Notes under the pieces: generated by a model
What the model saw: only the letters and a program-made list of their open reading frames with translations
Told to the model about the DNA's origin: nothing
Database searches by the model: none
Position numbers and translations under genes: made by a program
Assembly (NCBI RefSeq): GCF_017741935.1
Contig: NZ_JAGHMH010000007.1
Location: 248,001 to 312,000 of the forward strand
Source of the DNA: Rhizobium sp. 16-449-1b
GTDB lineage: Bacteria > Pseudomonadota > Alphaproteobacteria > Rhizobiales > Rhizobiaceae
Reading direction: 5' to 3'
DNA: 64,000 bases
Shown here: piece after piece, positions 54,973-63,256 of the stretch
Layout of the letters: each line of letters opens with the position of its first letter
How positions within the stretch are numbered: position 1 is the first letter of the stretch

Positions 54973-55401
54973 TTAGTTCGTAACGACAACCCGCGTATTG
55001 GCCAAGCCTGCCTGCCGCGTCATGTCGAAAAACTGCGCCGCATTGTTGGGATGCAGGCGAATGCATCCATGCGATGCCGGGCGCCCGAGACGCTTGAGAT
55101 CGAAGGTCGCATGCACGGCATAGCCGCCATTGAAGAACACCGCGTAAGGCATCGGCGCATCGTCGTATTTCTTCGATCGGTGATCGCGCGAAAGCCACTT
55201 GGCGCTCCAGGAACCAATAGGCGTCACATAACCGGAGCGCGCCGTCGAAACCTTCCAGCGATATTTGACGAAGCCGTTCTCGGTCACCGTCATCGTCTGC
55301 GAGCTGATGCTGATCTTCGCGATCAAGGTCGAGGCCTCGGCAGCAACGGCCGATAACTGCAGCAAGACAATCGCCGCAGCTCCTGCAAGTATAGTTCTCA
55401 T
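54973..55401 (-). CDS. Secreted L,D-transpeptidase (YkuD family)
   Basis: 142 residues with a signal peptide (cleavage about after VAAEA). Catalytic motif SHGCIRLHPNN includes His111, Cys113 and Arg115. It cross-links peptidoglycan or attaches proteins to it in the periplasm; it has no separate peptidoglycan-binding domain. ATG 55401 has GAGGGG upstream. Gap of 162 bases to acpXL, so probably separately expressed. Confidence 0.9.
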   Translation of the reverse strand: MRTILAGAAAIVLLQLSAVAAEASTLIAKISISSQTMTVTENGFVKYRWKVSTARSGYVTPIGSWSAKWLSRDHRSKKYDDAPMPYAVFFNGGYAVHATFDLKRLGRPASHGCIRLHPNNAAQFFDMTRQAGLANTRVVVTN

Positions 55402-55509
55402 CGTCCCCTCGTTCATTCTGCATGAATACAGTTGAACAAGACTACGACGGGAGACGTTACATCGGCTTAAGGAGCATGGTAATCAATATGATAACAGTAT
55501 CGCGATGAT

Positions 55510-56490
55510 CTATAGAAGAAACAGGAAGATCACCAGCGCGACGAAGGCAAGAACCGAGCAGCTGGCATAGAAGACTGAGACCGCGCTCTCGATATCCTCG
55601 ATGACGGCGGTCTCTCGTCCGCCGCCGTTGATCATCGGCTCCATCACCACGACACCGGAATAGACGCGAGGTCCAGCGAGCTGCACGTTGAGCGCGCCAG
55701 CCATCGCCGCTTCCGGGCGGCCAGAGTTCGGCGAGCGATGCATGCCGCCGTCGCGCATCGCGATCTTGAACGCCTCGCGGCAAGCATCGCCGCCGCGTCT
55801 CAGCCACGCACCCGCCGCGATCAGCGCGATCGACAGCCGCGCCGCCGGCCAGTTAGCGAGATCATCGAGCCTTGCCGACGCCCATCCGAAATCGACATAG
55901 CGTTCCGACTTGTGGCCGATCATCGAATCCGCCGTGTTCAGCATCTTGTAGGCAAGCAGACCCGGCAGGCCGAACACCAGGTACCACAGCGCCGGCGCGA
56001 CGACGCCGTCGGAAAAGTTCTCCGCAAGGCTCTCGATCGCCGCCCGGCAGACGGCCGGTTCGTCCAGCGTTTCCGGATCGCGCCCGACGATCATCGACAC
56101 GGCCTTTCGCCCACCATCGAGACCACCTTGCCGAAGACCGGTTGCAACCGCCTCGACATGATCGGCAAGGCTCTTCTGCGCCAGGAACACCGTAACGCAG
56201 AGAACCTCGAGCAGGATGCCGGCAAGCCCGAACAGCGCGAAGAACAGATGCAGCGCAACACCCGCGACGATCGCGATCAAAAGCAGGGCCGCGATGACGA
56301 GCATACCGTTGCGCCGCCGGGTCTTGCCCGGCAGTTCCGTGCGGTTGAACAAGGTGTCCATCCGCGAGATCGCCTTGCCGAAGAGCACGATCGGGTGCGG
56401 CAGCCGCGCCCACAGCACATCCGGATCGCCAACGATCCTGTCGAGCATCAGAGCAAGCACCAGCACGAGAAGATTCAGTTCAAAAATCAT
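55510..56490 (-). CDS. cobD: Adenosylcobinamide-phosphate synthase
   Basis: 326 residues, membrane protein (CbiB type), with markers LDRIVGDPDVLWARLPHPIVLFG and ESLAENFSDGVVAPALWYLVFGLPG. It attaches (R)-1-aminopropanol phosphate to adenosylcobyric acid. ATG 56490 overlaps the cobC stop by four bases; open frame further up belongs to other reading. It is the last gene of cobA-B-C-D. Confidence 0.94.
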   Translation of the reverse strand: MIFELNLLVLVLALMLDRIVGDPDVLWARLPHPIVLFGKAISRMDTLFNRTELPGKTRRRNGMLVIAALLLIAIVAGVALHLFFALFGLAGILLEVLCVTVFLAQKSLADHVEAVATGLRQGGLDGGRKAVSMIVGRDPETLDEPAVCRAAIESLAENFSDGVVAPALWYLVFGLPGLLAYKMLNTADSMIGHKSERYVDFGWASARLDDLANWPAARLSIALIAAGAWLRRGGDACREAFKIAMRDGGMHRSPNSGRPEAAMAGALNVQLAGPRVYSGVVVMEPMINGGGRETAVIEDIESAVSVFYASCSVLAFVALVIFLFLL

Positions 56491-57488
56491 CGATTGAAGC
56501 TCAACAGGGCATCGGCGAGCCTGAGGTCGCCAGTGGTATCCGCGGTCACGCCGAAGCGCAGCCAGGAAGGGGCATAATCGAACTTGCGGACCAGAATATG
56601 ATGCACGCACAGATGTGCCTGCAACGCATCCGCCGCCTCGTCTTCGACCAGCAAGAAAAGCGCGGTGCCGCCACGAATGCGAAGCCCACCTTTGCTCAGA
56701 ACCTCGCGCATCGCCTCGCTGCGCTCAGCGATCGCGCGCCGCATCGGCTCGGTATCCGTGCGCAGCAGGGAAGCGGCGATCGACAGCGCCGGCCCGGAAA
56801 CGGCCCATGGACCGAGCAGGCTCTCGAACAGATCGAGAAGCTCCCGCGCCGCGATCACGAATCCAAGCCGCAACCCGGCGAGACCGAAGAACTTGCCGAA
56901 GGAGCGAAAGACGACGAGATTGGCGTGGTCAGCAACATGAGCGGCGACGCTGGCGTCAGGAACGGTATCGCCGAACGCTTCATCAACCACGAGAAGCCCT
57001 CCCCGCGCCGCCAGCCTACGCGCAAGACTAAGGAGCGCCTCGGGCTGATAGATCCGACCATCGGGATTGTTGGGATTGACGATGACGACAAGCGCGTGAT
57101 GGTCGCCGACCTCGTCGATCCCATCAAGCCGATCGACAGCCGCTCCGGCCATCACGAAGGCCCGCTCATATTCGCCGTAAGTCGGCCCGAGAACCGCGAC
57201 GCGCCCGCCCGCCGCAATCAAACGCGGCAGAAGCTGAATGACGGATTGGGTGCCGGGCACAGGCAACGGCAGGCTGTCGCCGCTTGCGTAATAAACCCGC
57301 GCCGCCTCGCGCGCCTCGTGGACGAGGTGCTGATCCGGCAACCGGTGCCAGGCGCGCAGGGGGATATCAGGCAGGACGGCCGGAAACGGGCTGATGCCGG
57401 TGGACAGGTCCAGCCAGTCCTCGGGCCTACCGCCATAAAGGGCTGCGGCGGCCGTTATGCCGCCGCCATGGATGATCGGAGCATTCAT
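56487..57488 (-). CDS. cobC: Threonine-phosphate decarboxylase
   Basis: 333 residues of PLP-dependent class I/II aminotransferases. The PLP Lys is Lys199 in FRSFGKFFGLAGLRLGF; VNPNNPDGRIY and VVDEAFGD are typical cofactor-binding regions. It makes aminopropanol phosphate for CobD. Both neighbours overlap by four bases, so it is in the middle of a tight operon. Confidence 0.93.
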   Translation of the reverse strand: MNAPIIHGGGITAAAALYGGRPEDWLDLSTGISPFPAVLPDIPLRAWHRLPDQHLVHEAREAARVYYASGDSLPLPVPGTQSVIQLLPRLIAAGGRVAVLGPTYGEYERAFVMAGAAVDRLDGIDEVGDHHALVVIVNPNNPDGRIYQPEALLSLARRLAARGGLLVVDEAFGDTVPDASVAAHVADHANLVVFRSFGKFFGLAGLRLGFVIAARELLDLFESLLGPWAVSGPALSIAASLLRTDTEPMRRAIAERSEAMREVLSKGGLRIRGGTALFLLVEDEAADALQAHLCVHHILVRKFDYAPSWLRFGVTADTTGDLRLADALLSFNR

Positions 57489-58825
57489 CGCGTCGGTCCA
57501 CCCGCGCTACCCGCCGGTCCGCTCACCTGCGCCGCCACATCGATGAGATGCATGTAGGACCCGGCCACCTGCCAGCGCTGCAGGCCGGCCGTGCCGAGGT
57601 CGTTGTTCAATGCGTCGGTCACCTTGAAAAGCCGGTCCGCCTCGCCTTCCGAAACCACCGACGAATAGTGAAACTCGTGCGCAGTCATCGGCTGCGTGAA
57701 GAACGAGCCATTGATGGGATAGACGCGTCGATAGCCAAGATGGCGCCTGCGCTCCTCATAGCTGGTGACCAGCGGCAGAAGCCCGAGCATCTCGTGACGC
57801 TCGCCGCTGGCGTCCACCAGCCCGTCGCCCATCACCATATAACCACCGCACTCCCCATAAATCCGCACCCCGCCTTCGGCCGCCTGGCGCATGCTCTCGC
57901 GAAAGGTCGAAGCAGCGGCGATCCGTCCCGCGTGCAGTTCCGGGTAGCCGCCGGGGAGATAGATGGCGTCGGCGGTTCGCTCAGGCGGCTCATCGGCGAG
58001 CGGCGAGAAAAACGAGATATCGGCGCCACGACGCCGCCAGCCGAGCAGCATGTGCTCGTAGCAGAAGGCAAAGGCGATATCGCGCGCCACGGCGATCCGG
58101 CTGCCAAGCGGCGGCAGGCGATCGATATTGGCGGTCGAAGGCCGTGCGAAACCCTGCCTCGCGACCCGCATCAGGAAATCGAAATTGCAGTTCTGCGAGA
58201 CAGCCTGCGCCGCGTGCTCGACGAATTTCTCCAGCGCCTCATGCTCTCCAGCCTGCACCAGGCCGAGATGCCGCTCCGGCAGCGCGATCTCGGCGTCGCG
58301 ACGCACGACAGCGATCACAGGCATGCGGCTCGCTTCGAGCGCCTGGCGCAGCATCATCTCATGCCGATCACCGCCCACCTTATTGAGGATGACGCCGGCG
58401 ATACGGACATCGGCACGGAACCCGGCAAAGCCGGCCACGAGGGCCGCGACGGACTGCGACATGTGCGACGCATCGACCACCAGCACGACCGAAAGCCCCA
58501 GCATCGCCGCCAGATCCGCCGCCGTCCCCTTGCCATCAGCCGCCCCGTCGAAGAGGCCCATCATCGCCTCGATGACAAGCAGCCGGTCGCCGGAGCGATG
58601 CAGCGTCGCGTTGGCGGCGATCAGTTCGGGGCGCATCGCCCAGGGATCGAAATTGAGACAGGCGACGCCGCTCGCCGCAGCATGAAAGGCCGGATCGATA
58701 TAGTCAGGCCCCGCCTTGCCGGGCGCGACCTCCACCCCGCGCTTGCGAAGCGCCCTGAGGAGCCCAAGCGTCACCGTCGTCTTTCCCGACCCGGAGGACG
58801 GGGCTGCAATCAACAGACCACTCAT
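57485..58825 (-). CDS. cobB: Cobyrinate/hydrogenobyrinate a,c-diamide synthase
   Basis: 446 residues. Dethiobiotin-synthetase-like P-loop APSSGSGKTTVTLGLLR at the N-terminus and a C-terminal glutamine amidotransferase domain with Cys in YGECGGYMVMGDG and a His near MTAHEFHYS. It amidates the a and c carboxylates of hydrogenobyrinic acid. ATGA overlaps on both sides. Confidence 0.95.
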   Translation of the reverse strand: MSGLLIAAPSSGSGKTTVTLGLLRALRKRGVEVAPGKAGPDYIDPAFHAAASGVACLNFDPWAMRPELIAANATLHRSGDRLLVIEAMMGLFDGAADGKGTAADLAAMLGLSVVLVVDASHMSQSVAALVAGFAGFRADVRIAGVILNKVGGDRHEMMLRQALEASRMPVIAVVRRDAEIALPERHLGLVQAGEHEALEKFVEHAAQAVSQNCNFDFLMRVARQGFARPSTANIDRLPPLGSRIAVARDIAFAFCYEHMLLGWRRRGADISFFSPLADEPPERTADAIYLPGGYPELHAGRIAAASTFRESMRQAAEGGVRIYGECGGYMVMGDGLVDASGERHEMLGLLPLVTSYEERRRHLGYRRVYPINGSFFTQPMTAHEFHYSSVVSEGEADRLFKVTDALNNDLGTAGLQRWQVAGSYMHLIDVAAQVSGPAGSAGGPTR

Positions 58826-59664
58826 GCCGTCTCCTTACTGCCGGACCTCCGGAACGGATCGGGATGCAACCGTCGTCCGGCCAGCGCACCCAGCCAATCG
58901 AGAGAACCACGCAACCGCACCACCTCGCCGACCACCACGATCGCCGGCGGTTCGATGCCCGATGTCAGCGCCGCGGCCGGTGCCTCGCCGAGCGTCGTTT
59001 CCAGCACCTGCTGCGCGCTCGTGGACGCATTACAGACGAAGGCGACCGGCTCGTTGCGCGAGCGCCCCGCGGCAATCAGGTTGGCACTGATCTCGGCAAT
59101 ATGCTTCATCGCCATATACATGACGATGACGGGCGAGCCCTTGCCTATAGCATCCCAGTTTATCGCGTCCGGCACCAGCCCCGATGAATTGTGGCCGGTC
59201 AAAAACGTCACCGCATGATTGATGTCGCGGTGGGTCACGGGGATACCCGCATAGGCAAGCCCTCCGATCCCCGCCGAAATGCCCGGCACGATGCGAAACG
59301 GGACGTTATATTCGACCAGCGTCAGCGCCTCTTCGCCGCCACGCCCGAAGACGAACGGATCGCCACCCTTAAGCCTCAGAACGCGATTTCCCGCCTGCGC
59401 GAGCTCGACGAGGCGAAGCGAGATGTCGCGCTGTTTGGCGGACGGCTTGCCGCCGCGTTTTCCCGCATATTCGAGAACGGCACCCGCCCGCGCCAGCTTC
59501 AGGCATTCGGCATCGACCAGCGCATCATGCACGATGACATCGGCTTCCATCAGCCCCTTGACGGCAAGCAGCGTCAAAAGGCCCGGATCGCCGGGCCCCG
59601 CGCCCACGAGCCAGACACTGCCGGGATCCATCGCCGGGAGGTGAGAAAGTACCGTTTCGATCAT
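58822..59664 (-). CDS. cobA: Uroporphyrinogen-III C-methyltransferase
   Basis: 280 residues of the SAM-dependent tetrapyrrole methylase family: VWLVGAGPGDPGLLTL, YAGKRGGKPS, RLKGGDPFVFGRGGEE and the GAPAV-type region. It makes precorrin-2, the entry step. First gene of cobA-B-C-D. A strong hairpin (59765-59808) in the spacer separates it from the nucleoside hydrolase. Confidence 0.95.
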   Translation of the reverse strand: MIETVLSHLPAMDPGSVWLVGAGPGDPGLLTLLAVKGLMEADVIVHDALVDAECLKLARAGAVLEYAGKRGGKPSAKQRDISLRLVELAQAGNRVLRLKGGDPFVFGRGGEEALTLVEYNVPFRIVPGISAGIGGLAYAGIPVTHRDINHAVTFLTGHNSSGLVPDAINWDAIGKGSPVIVMYMAMKHIAEISANLIAAGRSRNEPVAFVCNASTSAQQVLETTLGEAPAAALTSGIEPPAIVVVGEVVRLRGSLDWLGALAGRRLHPDPFRRSGSKETA

Positions 59665-59764
59665 GACGATGATCTATGCCCGGCGGCGGACGACGTCAAC
59701 GCCGCAAACGCAGTCACGGTCACACCGATTACAACGCCCAAAGCGGACTCAAATTATGAGGATA

Positions 59765-59808
59765 TCGGCGCAAGCGGCTGAATGGATTCGCCAATGCGCT
59801 TGCGCCGA
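59765..59808. terminator. Long hairpin downstream of the nucleoside hydrolase gene
   Basis: A 12-base perfect stem (TCGGCGCAAGCG / CGCTTGCGCCGA) with a 20-base loop. It lies between the nucleoside hydrolase stop and the cobA start on the same strand. No strong T-tract, so it might be a weak terminator or mRNA stabiliser. Confidence 0.55.
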
Positions 59809-59829
59809 AATACCGATGATGATTGCCGA

Positions 59830-60780
59830 CTAAGCGTTCAGCAATGTATCGCGGATCAGGTCGATGACCTCTTGCGACTGAATACCGGTGCAGGCGATCT
59901 GGCTCGGCAGGCCGTCCCAATCGCCCGGCGGGAAACGACGGCCGTCCTGCTTGATGATCGTCTGGCCATCGGCGATACCGCCGCAAACGACGCGCATCGC
60001 ACCCGAGATCGTGGTGAACAGCTCCGGCGCCACGACATAGACGCAGGCGCAGCTGTCATGCACCATCATCCCGTCCTCGACGGCATGCTTGTAGAAATCG
60101 ATGTAGAACTGCGAGAGCTTGTCGAGCAGTTGCAAGGCCTTGTCGCCCTTGGCGGCCATCTCGCCGAGATAGCCACGGCTCATGGTGGTGATCGCGGTGA
60201 CATCGAGGCCGATGACGACAACCTGCCACGGCGCGGTGAGCACGATATCGGCGGCCTCGGGATCGCCATGGATGTTGGCTTCGGCCACAGGCGTCACGTT
60301 ACCAGGCACATAGAAATTACCGCCCATGATGACGACCTGCTTCACAAGCCCGGCGATGTCAGGGGCTTCCTTCAGCGCCAGCGCAAGGTTGGTCATGCGC
60401 CCGACGGCGACCAGCGTCACCTCGCCCGGATTGGCGCGCACGGTATCGATGATGAACTTGTAGGCCGGACGCGGATCGAGCGGCACATCGACCACCTCCG
60501 GAACGTTGATATTGCCGAGCCCGTCATCGCCATGCACGAAGGTCGGCCAGGCGCCTTCCTTGCGCGACGGATCGATCGTGACACTCGCTCCCTTGGCGAC
60601 GGGCGCCGGGATGTTCCATTCGCGCTTCAGGAACAGCGCATTGCGCGTCGTCGTCTCGATCGAGGCGTTGCCGAACACGGTCGTGATGCCGATCAGATCG
60701 ATGTCGGCATGACGGTGCAGGAAAAGCAGCGCCATCGCATCGTCAACACCCGGATCCGTATCGTAAATCACCTTATGCAT
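59830..60780 (-). CDS. Inosine/uridine-preferring nucleoside hydrolase
   Basis: 316 residues. N-terminal calcium site DTDPGVDDAMALLFL (Asp7, Asp9, Asp13, Asp14) is the family signature, with VMGGNFYVPGNVTP and the C-terminal-half His in MVHDSCACVY. It cleaves N-glycosidic bonds of ribonucleosides. It lies inside the cobalamin region between cobE and cobA, where it could act on ribazole or other nucleosides, but this is speculation. Confidence 0.92.
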   Translation of the reverse strand: MHKVIYDTDPGVDDAMALLFLHRHADIDLIGITTVFGNASIETTTRNALFLKREWNIPAPVAKGASVTIDPSRKEGAWPTFVHGDDGLGNINVPEVVDVPLDPRPAYKFIIDTVRANPGEVTLVAVGRMTNLALALKEAPDIAGLVKQVVIMGGNFYVPGNVTPVAEANIHGDPEAADIVLTAPWQVVVIGLDVTAITTMSRGYLGEMAAKGDKALQLLDKLSQFYIDFYKHAVEDGMMVHDSCACVYVVAPELFTTISGAMRVVCGGIADGQTIIKQDGRRFPPGDWDGLPSQIACTGIQSQEVIDLIRDTLLNA

Positions 60781-60869
60781 AATCGTCCCTCTTGCATGTT
60801 TTCATGTCATGGATTGGCAGCCGCGCGACAGAACCGCTGCGGCGGCATCGGCGGTCACCATAGCGAGCG

Positions 60870-61289
60870 CTATTCTTTCCGCAACAGGGCGCGTGCGATC
60901 GCAGCCGTCGCATGCGCTGACTTGATTTTCGGCAACACAAGCTCGGCATCGGGCCCGATCGCCGCAAGTGCCGCAGATTCCGCAACCCCATGACAGCCAA
61001 CCCGCGCGAAGACGACATCGGAAGGGTTCTTGATCCTCAACGTCTCCCGCTCGAGCGTTTCAGCATCGAAGAACACCAAGGGAACGGCAAGGCGCGTGGC
61101 GACCAACACCATTGCCGGCTCGTCGCGGCGGGAATCGATCGAAGCCAACCCGCCCACCTGCTCGGGCGCGACACCCGCCATCTCCAGAGCCGAAAACACG
61201 AGCGACATGACCTCTTCAGGCGACGTCGCTCGCTCGCAGCCGAGGCCGAGCACGTAGCGGCGGGTGGTATCGAAGGAGAGTGCGGTCAT
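60870..61289 (-). CDS. cobE: Cobalamin biosynthesis protein CobE (CbiG C-terminal-like)
   Basis: 139 residues, starting RRYVLGLGCERATSPEEVMSLV, and containing GGLASIDSRRDEP and VVFARVGCHGVAESAALAA, which match the CobE/CbiG C-terminal family. Its role in the aerobic pathway is a minor or unknown step. ATG 61289 is chosen, as the TTG 61322 frame has no ribosome site. Confidence 0.9.
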   Translation of the reverse strand: MTALSFDTTRRYVLGLGCERATSPEEVMSLVFSALEMAGVAPEQVGGLASIDSRRDEPAMVLVATRLAVPLVFFDAETLERETLRIKNPSDVVFARVGCHGVAESAALAAIGPDAELVLPKIKSAHATAAIARALLRKE

Positions 61290-61345
61290 GCGATGGAAAA
61301 GCCGGTTGCCTGTATCGCGCAAGCCATTGCAGCCCTAGCCGGTAA

Positions 61346-62182
61346 ATGCAACAAGCGCGCCAACACAGTGCATTCGCAGTCCCACAGGTTCCTCCATTGT
61401 ACGACCTTGCCCCTCACCTCATCCTTCTCCTTGCCGCTGCAGCCTTCTTTGCCGGTTTCGTCGATGCCATCGCCGGCGGCGGCGGTCTCATCACCGTTCC
61501 GGCAATGCTGATCGCGGGCATTCCGCCGCTGCAGACGCTAGGCACCAACAAGGTGCAATCCCTGTTCGGCGCCGGATCGGCGACCATCGCCTATGCCCGC
61601 AAGGGACACGTCAATCTGCGTGAACAGCTGCCGATGGCGCTCATGGCCGTCATGGGCGGCGCGCTTGGTGCGGCGCTGGCGACCATCGTGCCCGGCGACG
61701 TGCTGCGTGCCGTCATGCCGGTGCTGCTCGTGGTCATCGCGCTCTATTTCGCGCTGAAACCCAATCTCGATGATGTCGACAAGCATCGCCGCGTGACGCC
61801 TTTCGTCTTCGGCCTGACACTCGTGCCTCTCATCGGCTTCTACGATGGCGTGTTCGGCCCCGGCACCGGCTCGTTCTTCATGCTCGGCTTCGTTTCACTG
61901 GCCGGTTTCGGCATGCTGAAGGCGACCGCCCACACCAAACTCCTGAACTTCGGCTCGAACCTCGGCGCCCTCATCGTCTTCGCCTCCTTCGGCGCGACGC
62001 TCTGGAAACTCGGCCTGATGATGGGCGTCTGCCAGTTCCTCGGCGCGCAGCTCGGTTCGCGGCTCGCCATGCGCATCGGCGCGAAGCTGATCAGGCCGCT
62101 GCTGGTCATCGTCTGCATCGCGTTCACGATCAAGCTCCTGTCCGACCCAGCCAATCCGCTGCGCGTCTGGCTGGGCGTCTGA
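61346..62182 (+). CDS. TSUP-family transporter (sulfite exporter TauE/SafE-like)
   Basis: 278 residues with about eight transmembrane helices, and the duplicated motifs AGFVDAIAGGGGLITVPAM and GFYDGVFGPGTGSFFML of the TSUP family. Transported solute unknown (sulfonates, sulfite or organic acids in relatives). Its start is uncertain: ATG 61346 or TTG 61397, neither with a strong ribosome site. It stands divergent from cobE, convergent with the EamA-like gene by 3 bases. Confidence 0.88.
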   Translation: MQQARQHSAFAVPQVPPLYDLAPHLILLLAAAAFFAGFVDAIAGGGGLITVPAMLIAGIPPLQTLGTNKVQSLFGAGSATIAYARKGHVNLREQLPMALMAVMGGALGAALATIVPGDVLRAVMPVLLVVIALYFALKPNLDDVDKHRRVTPFVFGLTLVPLIGFYDGVFGPGTGSFFMLGFVSLAGFGMLKATAHTKLLNFGSNLGALIVFASFGATLWKLGLMMGVCQFLGAQLGSRLAMRIGAKLIRPLLVIVCIAFTIKLLSDPANPLRVWLGV

Positions 62183-62185
62183 GCC

Positions 62186-62611
62186 TCAGAACAGCGCGAG
62201 AAGCAGCGCTCCGCCGGCGATCAGACTGACGCCGAGCCAGTTCATCATGTTCAGCTTCTCGCCGAGGAAGACGACACCGAAGATGGCGACGAGGACGATC
62301 GACAGCTTGTCGATCGGCGCGACGCGTGCGGCATCGCCTATCTTCAAGGCACGGAAATAGGCAAGCCACGACGCGCCCGTCGCAGCGCCCGAAAGGCACA
62401 GAAACAGCCAGGTCTTCGACGAGATGCTGGAGAAGGGCTGCCATTGCCCGCTCGCCAGCACGATGGCGCTGATGATGACAAGAATGACGACGGTGCGGAT
62501 CAGCGTCGCGAAATCGGAATTGACGCCGGCGACGCCGATCTTGGCGAAGATCGCCGTCAGCGCCGCGAAAGAGGCGGACAAGACCGCCCAGAAAACCCAA
62601 CTCTGCGTCAT
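62186..62611 (-). CDS. Half-size EamA/DMT transporter
   Basis: 141 residues with about five transmembrane helices and a single EamA repeat (FWAVLSASFAALTAIFAKIG ... LGVSLIAGGALLLALF), so half the usual length. Such proteins probably dimerise. It starts on the cobO stop codon (TGATG-type overlap), which implies co-translation with cobO; a role linked to cobalamin or its precursors is suggested by context only. Confidence 0.85.
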   Translation of the reverse strand: MTQSWVFWAVLSASFAALTAIFAKIGVAGVNSDFATLIRTVVILVIISAIVLASGQWQPFSSISSKTWLFLCLSGAATGASWLAYFRALKIGDAARVAPIDKLSIVLVAIFGVVFLGEKLNMMNWLGVSLIAGGALLLALF

Positions 62612-63255
62612 CAGAACTCCACGCCTGCCTGCCCCTTGATACCCGAGCGAAACGGATGCTTGATCAGCTCCATCTCCGTCACCAGATCGGCAATCTCGAT
62701 CAGTTCATCCTTGGCATTGCGCCCGGTGAGAACGACGTGAGTCATATAGGGCTTTTCCGTCTTCAGGAACGCCACGACCTCGTTGATATCGATGTAATCG
62801 TAGCGCAGCGCGATGTTGATCTCATCGAGCAACACCATAGAATTGCGCTCGTCGCGGATCAGCTCCTTCGCCTTTTCCCAGGCCGCACCGGCGGCCGCGA
62901 CATCGCGCGCGCGGTCCTGCGTTTCCCAGGTAAAGCCCTCGCCCATCGTGTGGAACTGGCAGACATCGGAGAAATGCTTCTCGATCAGGTCGCGCTCGCC
63001 CGTCCACATCGCGCCCTTGATGAACTGCACGACGGCGGACGGCTTGCCATGCGCGATGTGGCGGAAGATCATCCCGAAGGCCGAAGACGACTTGCCCTTG
63101 CCCTTGCCGGTGTGGACGATGATCAGGCCCTTCTCGCCCGTCTTCGTCGCCATGATCTTGTCGCGCGCGGCTTTCTTCTTGGCCATCTTCTCGCTGTGGC
63201 GGACGTCGTCGTGGCCAGTGGCCTCCGTCGTGGTTTCGGTGGTTTCCTCAGTCAT
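62611..63255 (-). CDS. cobO: Cob(I)yrinic acid a,c-diamide adenosyltransferase
   Basis: 214 residues. P-loop HTGKGKGKSSSAFGM (about residues 48-62) and RDVAAAGAAWEKAKELI; DEINIALRYDYID. This is the CobA/BtuR-type enzyme that puts the adenosyl group on the corrin. ATG 63255 is preceded by GGGGAAG; it starts one base after the cobN stop region. Confidence 0.94.
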   Translation of the reverse strand: MTEETTETTTEATGHDDVRHSEKMAKKKAARDKIMATKTGEKGLIIVHTGKGKGKSSSAFGMIFRHIAHGKPSAVVQFIKGAMWTGERDLIEKHFSDVCQFHTMGEGFTWETQDRARDVAAAGAAWEKAKELIRDERNSMVLLDEINIALRYDYIDINEVVAFLKTEKPYMTHVVLTGRNAKDELIEIADLVTEMELIKHPFRSGIKGQAGVEF

Positions 63256-63256
63256 G

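Noticed and set aside
59665-59829. Cobalamin riboswitch near the cob genes
   Set aside because: No B12-box-like sequence seen; the visible structure is a simple hairpin.
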